From contig CM034099.1 in the NCBI GenBank assembly GCA_019914945.1, forward strand, positions 12,785,001 through 12,849,000: DNA of 64,000 nucleotides. Direction: 5' to 3'. The notes under the pieces are model-generated. The model made no database searches, was not told the DNA's origin, and saw nothing but the letters and a program-made list of their open reading frames with translations. Source of the DNA: Typha latifolia (lineage: Eukaryota > Streptophyta > Magnoliopsida > Poales > Typhaceae). The translations under genes and the position numbers were made by a program. Below are positions 47,701 through 57,800 of this stretch, one piece after another; within the stretch, counting starts at the first letter, position 1, and each line of letters starts with the position of its first letter.

Positions 47701-50700
47701 CAACAAGTCTATATATAGACCTATAATGGAATTAAGCTAAAGACAACCTACATATGAAATAAACAAAAGACACCCCAAATAAATAAAAATAATTATCAAA
47801 TCCCTATTGGGGAAATCATCAACTGTCGATGCCTCTTGTGCTGGTAGACACACTATCGAGTCCTATTAGTAATGTCTGCATCATTCTCCCCTAGTGGGAG
47901 AGAATTTGACCCTGTCGAGTGTGCTGCTCTACTGCTCTCATACTGTTCTAAGATATCAAGGTGGTGCACCTCTAAATCATGGCAATCAAGCCACGTGTCA
48001 TCAGATGTAGGTCGTCCTTTCCAACATACTAGATATCATTGAGTTCTACTTTCTCTAGTTGAAATCATCTCATCATCTAAAATTTTATCAATTTCGTCTG
48101 TTGTGTAAGGTAGAATGTTGGGAAGTGGAGGTAAAGAGGGTCTCTCATAATGCGCATTGGTAGGCTCAGTATCTAGTAGGTTATCTGGGGTAAAATCTAG
48201 ACCTTTATAAGCTACTAGATCCTTAATATTAAAAGTAGAATTGATGCCGAAATCATTGGGGAGATCTAGAATATAAGCATTATCATTAATTTTCTTGAGA
48301 ATTTTAAAAGGTCCGGCACTTCGTGCATGCAACTTTTTGACAGTTCCATATGGGAACTGTTCTGGACGTATCCGGACCATCACATAGTCTCCAACATTAA
48401 ATTTTTTGAATCTCCTTCTTAGATCAGCTCGAATTTTATAGTCAGTATTATTTTGAGCAATTCTGTTACTGATTTCTTTATGCAAGTCATGAATATGTGA
48501 TGCGAATGCAGATGCAGACTCAAACAACCTATGATAATGGGTCATAGGAATGAGATCTATAGGTTGTCTAAGTTTGTAACCATATTGATGTGGACATCAC
48601 TGATAGGACGCGATGGCGTGTGTACCAGCACAGGAGGCGTCGACAGTTGATGATCCCTCCTATATCTGGTTCTGATTTTGATTTATTTAGGGTGTCTTTT
48701 GTTTATTTCCTATGTAGGGTGTTTTTGTTTAATTCCATTGTAGGTCTATATATAGACCCGTTATATTTTCTTTGGAACTTAATGAAAGTTTATGTAATTT
48801 TATTCTCTGGAGAATTTTGGTATGAAACCATTTCTTAGGGTGGAGGTGTGAAACCTCATCCCTTCCCTTTTTATTTTCCTCTTTTATCTTCCTCCGCCAT
48901 GTTTTGGATCATTTTTGGTATCAGAGCAAAGGATCCTAATTTATGGACGTCCCTCATCTCGGGTTCTACGCTGCTCCACATTTATTCTTCGCACGACCAA
49001 TTGCTCCACGAACACGAGGAACAAAAAGAGTGTTGTCATAGCGGAATCACCATCGTGTAAGATTCCAAGTCCTTAAAAAATTAATTGTTGTTGCATTATT
49101 CAGTGATCTACTGTTCTATTTTTTTTTTTATAGATTGAAAAAAAATAAAATAAATATATATATATAAAATAAAGCAATACCTAACTCACTCATTGCATAT
49201 TAGTGTATGCCAACACGTAGAGGTAAGGTTTATCTCCTCAGTGATTCTAGTGAGTCCAGCAGTAGCAGTATGGATCTCGAACTTATTAAGAAGCTCGACG
49301 ATATTATGGGACAACTAGGTATCTTAGCTCGACAAGTCAGAGATACTTAAGATACTTTGCTTGGGTATCAACGGGTGACCGATGAACGACTATATAGGGT
49401 AGAAAGACCCCGTGAGCACACCGCTCCTCAAAATAATCACCACCTTGACCTTGAACGTGGTGAATCTCCCATTCTTTTACCTCGTCAACACTTTTAAGGG
49501 AACGAGCGAGATCCTAATGAATGGTACCTTCGAAGCATTAAAATTGATGCTCCGATGTTTGATGGTCGTCTAGATCCGCAACACTTCTTGGACTGGACCA
49601 AAGACATGGACCGTTACTTTAAATGGTATGATATGTCGGAAATCTGTAAAGTCAGGTTTGCTGCCATGAAATTGATTGAGAAAGCAAATCAATACTGGAC
49701 CAACGTTGAGACTCTTCGTGAGATTAAGGGTGAGCTTCCAATTGAAATTTGGGTTGACATGAAAAATGAACTAAAACATAAATATCTCCCACCTTCTTAT
49801 TACCCTAAACTTCTAGACAGATGGAACCGACTTACCCAAGGGAGTAAGTCAGCTAAGGATTACGTTGCAGCTTTTGATGAATTGCTTGTTCGGTGTAGCG
49901 TGATCGAATCAGAAACCCCTATGCAAATCTTGTCCAGATTTAGGGCTAGCCTACGTGAATAATTGAGAAGTGAACTTTTTGCCAGTAATATTAATATTTT
50001 GGAAAAGGCTTACAACTTAGTTCAAGACTTAGAGGAGTCTAGACCTAACCACATCTTAAGAAATTACGAAACAAGACCTTAAATTCATAAATCCTCCACA
50101 GGTCCTCATCAAGCCAAATCTACCAATCAATCTTTTAACCGATCTACCCGTAGCCCTTCACAATCCAAGATATAGAATACAAGGGTAAGAGCGTCGAGAA
50201 AGACTTTTCTAAGGTTAATCCTCGGGTCAAATGCTATAAGTGTCAAGGCTATGGACATGTTGCTGCAAATTGTGCGAGTCCGTATAAAATAAGTTTAATT
50301 GAGGAGCCCTTCGAAGAAGACTTCGAACAAGACTTTGATGGATATATTCACTATGTAGATGGTGAAGAAGGAGATTTTGAAGATGAAGAAGAAAATACCC
50401 TAGGATGCCTGAGGCACATAGGCTCCACAATGTTACATGTTGTTAGATGTGCCCTCTCTTAACCTAAAGTCAATGATGATTGGAGGCGCAACTCCATTTT
50501 CCATACGGACAGTAAATAATGATGTGCATATTTATGGCTGTTCAAATATTTGCATGTTTGAACACGAGGGTAAGAAAATCAAAATTCTTCCATCGCAGCC
50601 TAGAGGTGGTAAGATGGAAAAGATATCTGATCCCTTCCACTCGGACAGTAAAGTCAGCTTGATTAGTGCGAGAAGCATTGAACGCGAGATGAGTAAAGGA

Positions 50701-53700
50701 ACTCCTATTCCGATTCTTGCTGCTTGAGAAATTCTGAACGAGCCTAGTGAATCTATTCCTTTAAAAGCCACTGCTGAGATTGAGAAATTTTCGGATGTCT
50801 TTCTAGAGGAGATCTCTTGGATAAACTGTCACCAATGCAAGATATTCAACATGCTATTAATTTCGTCCCGAGTGCATCTCTTCCTAACTTGCTTTATTAC
50901 CAACTTAACTCAATTGAACATGCTGAACTCAAACGGCTAGTTGACGAGTTATTGAGAAAAAGCTTTTTGAAGAAAAGCCTAAGTCCTTGCGCAATTCTTG
51001 CATTATTAACGCCAAAGAAAGATGAAACTTGGCGCATGTGCATCGACATCGGCGCCATTAATTGAATAATGGTAAAATACCGTTTTTCCATTCCTCGTAT
51101 GGGTGACATGCTGGACATTATGGCAGGAGCCATGATCTTTTCAAAGATAGATTTAAAAAGTGGCTATCACCAAATTCGTATATGCGCTGGCGATGAATGA
51201 AAGACTGCGTTTAAAATGAAAGATGGGTTATATGAATGCATGGTCATGCCTTTTGGCTTGACTAATGCTCTGAGTACTTTTATGAGAGTGATGACTCAAA
51301 TATTACAACTTTTTATAGGACAATTTTTAGTCGTATACTTTGATGACATCCTTATCTATAGTCAATTTCGGGAGCAACACATAGATCATCTTTGTTAAGT
51401 CTATGTTGTCTTAAGGAAAGAGCAACTGTATGCAAACCCTAAGAAATGTAACTTTCTGACAAGCAAAGTTATTTTCTTGGGTTTCATTGTTTCATCCGAA
51501 GGAGTGACTGCTAACCTTCCAAGGATAATTTTACTCATATCCATGATCAATACATTGCATCGGATTCTATCCTTATAAGTCGTGAATTTAGTTGGAACCA
51601 AACAATGCCTCTTTTATCTCTAGCGTGGTTGAGTTGATCCACGAAACCTTGTATGATGGGAAACCGCTCTCAGGTTTAGTTTAGAAATAATGGTGGAGGA
51701 TACGGCATTTATATAGCTCCTACTATCCATAATTATTTTGCAATTTTTGCCTCCAATTTTTGTGAACGTGTGGAAGATAGAGCTACGCCTCCAATCATCG
51801 TTGATTTTAGGTTAAGAGATGGCACATCTGACAACATGTAATCTTGTGGAGTCTATGTGCCTCAGGCATCCTAGAATGATTTTTTCCTCTTCGTCTTTAA
51901 AATCTCTTTCATCATTGATAGGTTCTTGTACCAAAAGATAGGCTACGGAATGATTCCTTCAAGATCTTGATTTATTACAGGAATCCGTCCGCGCAGCCGT
52001 GGGAAAATATTCGTCAAATATTCTCTTATAATTAGAAAATTACGAAAAAGTGGATTAGATCCGTAACTCCCTGATCTACAATTTTTGTATTTATGCCCTT
52101 TGCAGATTCAAACTGTAACTGGGACGAAAACACGAAGGAACGTGGGTGATGGTGGTGGTGATGGGTGGAGTGGATGTTAGAGTTATAGAGGATTATGGAG
52201 ATGAAGGTGGATGATGGATATGGTTAAGAGATATAGACAAAGGGGAAGAAGTAGTCGAGTTCCCAAAGAAGGAGGAATCGATAGTCGAGGGAGATTAGAA
52301 GTTAAGAGAGACCTTGCCAACGGTAGAGGTGAAATGATGGTGAAGAGGGAAGAGAGAGATTAGGATAGATAGATGATAGAGAGGCAAAAAATTAATATTC
52401 TAATAGCATAATGAATTTGGCTGCCATTCACATATTTATAGATGCTAGCCAACAAGTTCTAATAACAATAAGTAACCCTAATTTTAGAGGATTCTGGCCG
52501 ATCGTGTTCGAACGTGCCCGATCGCGTTCGAATGCGCTCGATTGCGTTCGAATGCACAAAATGCGTACTCTGTATGTGCGAACGTGATGCAGGCATTCGA
52601 ACGCGGTGTTCGAACTCGCCCGACCGCGTTCGAATGTACATTACGCGTTCTCTGTATTTACGAACGTGATGCAGACATTCGCAAGGGCGTTCGAACGCGA
52701 CCCCTCCTACGTTTGAATGCGACCTATAAGAATTTTATTTTAAAAAAAATAAACAACTAATACAGTAAGAAAAGATTCTAACTAAATGTATCAACCCACC
52801 ATGCTTTTTCCACCTTGCTCTCAAGGTGAAAAGTCGGGGAAACGCTCCAAGATATCAGTCTCCAATTCCCATGTCGCCTCATCAGACGGCTTGCCAAGCC
52901 ACTCGACCTGAATCTCCATCTCTAATCTAATACCATGTCGTCGTCGGCGTCTAACGAGTACATAAACTGGCTCTACAATCTCTGTGCCCTACAATAGCTC
53001 TGGTAGAGTTGATCCAATGACTTTATGATCACCAGTGCGCTCCCTCAGTAATGAAACACGAAAGACAAGATGCACTCTTGACCTCTCCGGCAGCTTCAAA
53101 CGATATGCAACTGGACCGATACGCTCTAACACCCGAAACAGACCAAACTAGCGATGTGCTAACATTTGGTTACGCATCGGACGCAAAGCTACCTGTTGAT
53201 ACGGCTGTACCCTCACAAACACCCAACTGCTGATGTCGAACTCTTGCTCCCGATGGCTACGATCATAAACTTGCTTTGTGCGGTTTTGAGCAATTATAAG
53301 ATGGGCACGCAACCTCCCCATAGGCACTTGGACTTTTTGATCTTCAATTGGTTTTGATTCAACAAATACCAAGACATACCTTCGCAATAGAGGCCGAAAT
53401 ATATCATTCATGAGGGCTTGAAAGGTAGCTGGAGCATTGGTGAGACCAAAAGGCATCGCCCGGAACTCGTAATGCTCGTTCGGAGTCCGAAATGCAGTTT
53501 TGTGCACATCCGCCGGGTGAACTCTAATTTGATGATATCCGGTCCTCAAGTCAAGCTTGCTGAATATGGTCGCCACTGCAAGTTCGTCCAGTATCTCCTT
53601 TATAATCGGAATGGGATACCGGTCCTTGTCAGTAATAGCGTTTAGTGCCTGATAGTCAATACAAAAACGTCATGTCCCATCCTATTTTCGCACCAATAGC

Positions 53701-54827
53701 ACAAGCGATGAGTATAAGCTATGACTTGGTTAGATGAGGCCTTGCTCCAACATCTCGGCTACCATCTTGGAGATAACTTTCTTTTGCACATGTGGATACC
53801 GATATGATCTCACGTTTGCCGGTGCAGCCCCGGATACAAATCTTATGCGATAGTCCGCCGTTTGCCTCGGTGGTAACTCTTGTGGCTCCTCAAACAGTTC
53901 AGAAAAATTACGTAATAAATTAGACAATTTAATTGTAGTACCTGAACTCATTTGAGGCTCATCTTCTGCTGATCCTAACTGAAAAAGATAGGTTAAATCA
54001 TATGCACAAGGTAGCCCCACCATACGCTGCATAGCAGGAATTGGCGAAGACCGAATGCCATCAAGCCGCACATTTTTGTTTCCTTAAATTTCATCCACAT
54101 GCTTCGGAAATCAAATGTGACGGGTCCCAAACTCTGTAATCACTGAGTGCCAAGGACAATGTCCGCTCCTCGCAGCGCCGATGGATACAAGTCTACAATG
54201 ATGTCGTGTCCTTGCACCCGTATACCGACCCGGCGACACAAGCTCTCCGTCTTAAGCTTCGTGTTGTCTCTAATAGTAACGTCAAATCCCGTGGTCGGTT
54301 CAGCATCTAAACCCAATCTTCTCACTAACCTTTTGTCTAGAAAGTTGTGTGTATTCTCGGAATCGATGAGGATGTGCACATAATGCTTTCTAACGAGTCC
54401 ACTACTCGTAATGTTTTTCTGAAGAAGGGAGAAAAAAACGAGAAAAGAAAAGGAAAAAAAGAGAAAAAAATCTAAGAAAAGTAACTTAAAACAGAATTTA
54501 AGAAGGTGAAGTGGAAGAAATCAAATGGAAAATTCAGAGAAGAAATCGAGGAAAAAATGTGAAGAAATTGAAGAAAAAAAGAGCTAGTTCGTCGAGAGAA
54601 GAAATGAACAGAACATATCTTCGTCAGCTGGTTCGTCGAGAGAGAGAAGGGGAGAAGGGAGAGCGGTGGCGGCGTCGGTTGGCTTGTCGAGAGAGAGAGG
54701 GAGAACGAAAAGCGGTAGCGTTGTTAGCTGGTTCGTCGAGAGAGAATGGGAGAATAGAGAGCGGCAGCGTCGTCATGGTCGAGAGAGAGAGGGAGCAGCG
54801 TTGTCGAGAGAGGAAGGGGAGCGACGT

Positions 54828-54896
<69 letters not shown>

Positions 54897-57800
54897 AGGG
54901 CACGGAAAGGGGAGATCGAATTGGGGGTGGATTGAAGGGGGGTAATCGGGCATTAAGAAACCCGTTTAAGAAATTTTGAGGAATATTTTTATGAAATTCA
55001 TTATTGATGATATAGATATGCTCTTCCTTTTCTATCTTATTCACCACCACATTGCTAGTACCATTGTCTCTCCAACCTCTTCTGCCCCAACCGACCACCA
55101 CCATCACCCACCACTGTGCTTGCTTGAATTTTTCCTGATGCATCCATGTTTGTTTTAAACTCACAAATCACTACATTTAAACACTATTTAGTTGAAGCTG
55201 AAATTAGTAATGTCAATTAGTGAAGCAAATATTTATACTTCTTCCATTATATGCAACTCTATTCTAACGAGTCCAGTAGTAATCATAGTGATGATAACAT
55301 TTTCTTTTTCATTCTCTTCCTTCTAATACTATCTGATGTTTAGACTTTAAACTCTTACAAAATAACATATTTAGGACCGATTGAAGTCCTAATGTCTTGC
55401 TGATCAATATTTTGTTATGTACTTCCTTATGCATATGTTGGAATAATGGTTTCGAGATAGCCGTGGTGCACCATGCTCACTCATCATGCTTACCAACATC
55501 GGAAATCATGGTTCTAGGTTGAAATCAAGTGGCCGACACGGATCGGGATCAGCCATAGCCGATCCAACTCGATATAGACTCTCCCTCTCTTCTCTATATA
55601 CTTTTTTTTTTCATTTCTTCTCTCTGGTGCCCTATCTCTCTTATTTGTCTCTCTAGCCTCTCCTCTCTTTCTTTTCTTTGATCACTTTCTCTCTCTTTCT
55701 CTATCTTTTAATCTCTGTTACTATAGTAGAAATCTGCTGTGGTAATAGAGTGAGAGACGAGAGAGTGGAGAGTGACAGAGAGGGAGGAAGAGAGAGAGGG
55801 AAGAAATGAAAAACAATCAGAGAAAAAAAGCCTTGTGGAAGTAAAAGAGAGAGGGAGGAAGAGAGAAAAAGAAAGAGGAGGCAGGAGAGAAGAAATAAAA
55901 AATAAGATAAAAAAATATGCCTTGGCAATAATAGAGAGGGGGAAAGAGAAGGAAGAGCTAACTCAGTATTTAGCAAATTTTTGAGTAAATTAATGCATTT
56001 ATTAGTTTTTAGGCTTCATATGTAAGTAAATTTTATTATCTTATTTTCTTATCATTTTTCTAAATTGTAGAAATTTTCTTGCAATTTTAAATAGGATTTA
56101 GAATTTTATGTAATAAAAAAATACTCCAATCTGATATGTGTAATCGATATGGCTGATACAACCAAAACATATTGTTTTTTCGATTGATCTCAATTGCGAA
56201 ACTGAATTTTGGAACTTTGTTTGAAATGTTAAAAGGGGATTTGATGAGTTAATAACTTTAGCTGAGTAGGTGAATTACGGGTGGGATTCAGACCCCACCC
56301 CTCCACCTGCCTCTCTTTCTCTTTTCTTTCTTTTTCTTTTTCTCTTTTTCTCTTCTTTCTCACTTCTTCCATCGGCGATCGAGTAGATCTTCGGCGACCT
56401 CGACCTCCAGTGACATTTTCCGACGAATATCCGACGACATCTGATGAGATTTTTATTATTTTTTCCACTTTTGAACTTCTCTCATTCGCTTTCTCTTTCT
56501 TTTCCTGCACCGAGTAGATCTGACAATCTCTATTGTTGTTGCTGTGGTGAAGAAACAACACCACTTGCTAAAAGCCTGGGGGGGGGAGAAAATAAAGAAA
56601 AAATAGGATCCTTGTCTATGTGAGTAATTTTTGAATAAGTTTTGAATTTTGAGAGGGGGAGGGGGAGAGAGAGAGCTCGGTATTCATTAAAATTTTGAAT
56701 TTTAAGTAGGTTAATACATTTTTAAGTTTTTAGACTTCATATGTGAGTAATTTTTATTTTCTTATTTTCCTCTCATTTTTTAGAAATTTTTCTACATTTT
56801 TAAATAATGTTTAGAATTTTACATAATTAAAAAATTGTCCAATCCGATGCAAACGGCCGATACTGCCGATACATATCGTTTTTCCGGATGGCCTATACCG
56901 ATCTCAATCCTGATACTAGAAACTTTGCTAATAATAATAATAATAATTATGCTCACATCATGAATAATAAAGCACAAATAATAGTATTGCGAATAATAAA
57001 TTGATAACATGTTTAAGATTTCATTACGTGGAACCTCTCAATCTTGATAAATGCCATATTTCTTATTTTGCGACTATTCTTGTGGATCCATATCAACTAA
57101 AAGTTATCTCAAGATAACGCTCGAGTCTTTTTCCATAGTTGATCTAGTTAAAATAATGCCTTGTCTTTTCTTTTAAAGGTTACTAGGAGGTGTCACTATG
57201 TAATAAATGCACCGTCTTTTCTACTAACTGTTATAAAGAGATTAGAGTCACCTTAGAGAGATTCTTGATTTAGTCTGGAACTGTTTCCTAATCCCGTTAG
57301 AATCATCTAAATAGATCACCATATAATTAGGAATAAGTATGTTTATTGGACTTCAAGATACATTTGTGTCACCATAAGGAGATGCACAAATTATATTTAA
57401 CTTAGGACTATTTTCAAAGTCCTATCTGCCCATAACTAATGTTTTGCTAAGTGCACGAAGATGAACATTTCACGAAGTATGACTTTGCATGAGATAAAAT
57501 ATTGCTCGTAGTAGAACACAACACGAAGTATAATGCAACATGAAGATTAATAATGCACAAAAAATCGAATATAACATGATATATATTACACAAAGATAAC
57601 ATGATGATATCGCGAGAAGATAATACGATGATATTATACGAAGAAAATATGATAGTGTAATAGCATGAAATACAAAACGAATAAAAACTTGAGTGAATCC
57701 ACTCATCTGTGATCTAAGTGAAATAACTTAAATCCCTATTCCAGGTATGAGTATAAATCTTCACCAATGGTTTGATTAGTGGTCTTCGCTTGCTTCGACG

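Noticed and set aside
52505..52735. Heat-shock elements as the explanation of the TTCGAA array
   Set aside because: Heat-shock elements need two bases between TTC and GAA; here the halves abut, so the match to that consensus is poor.
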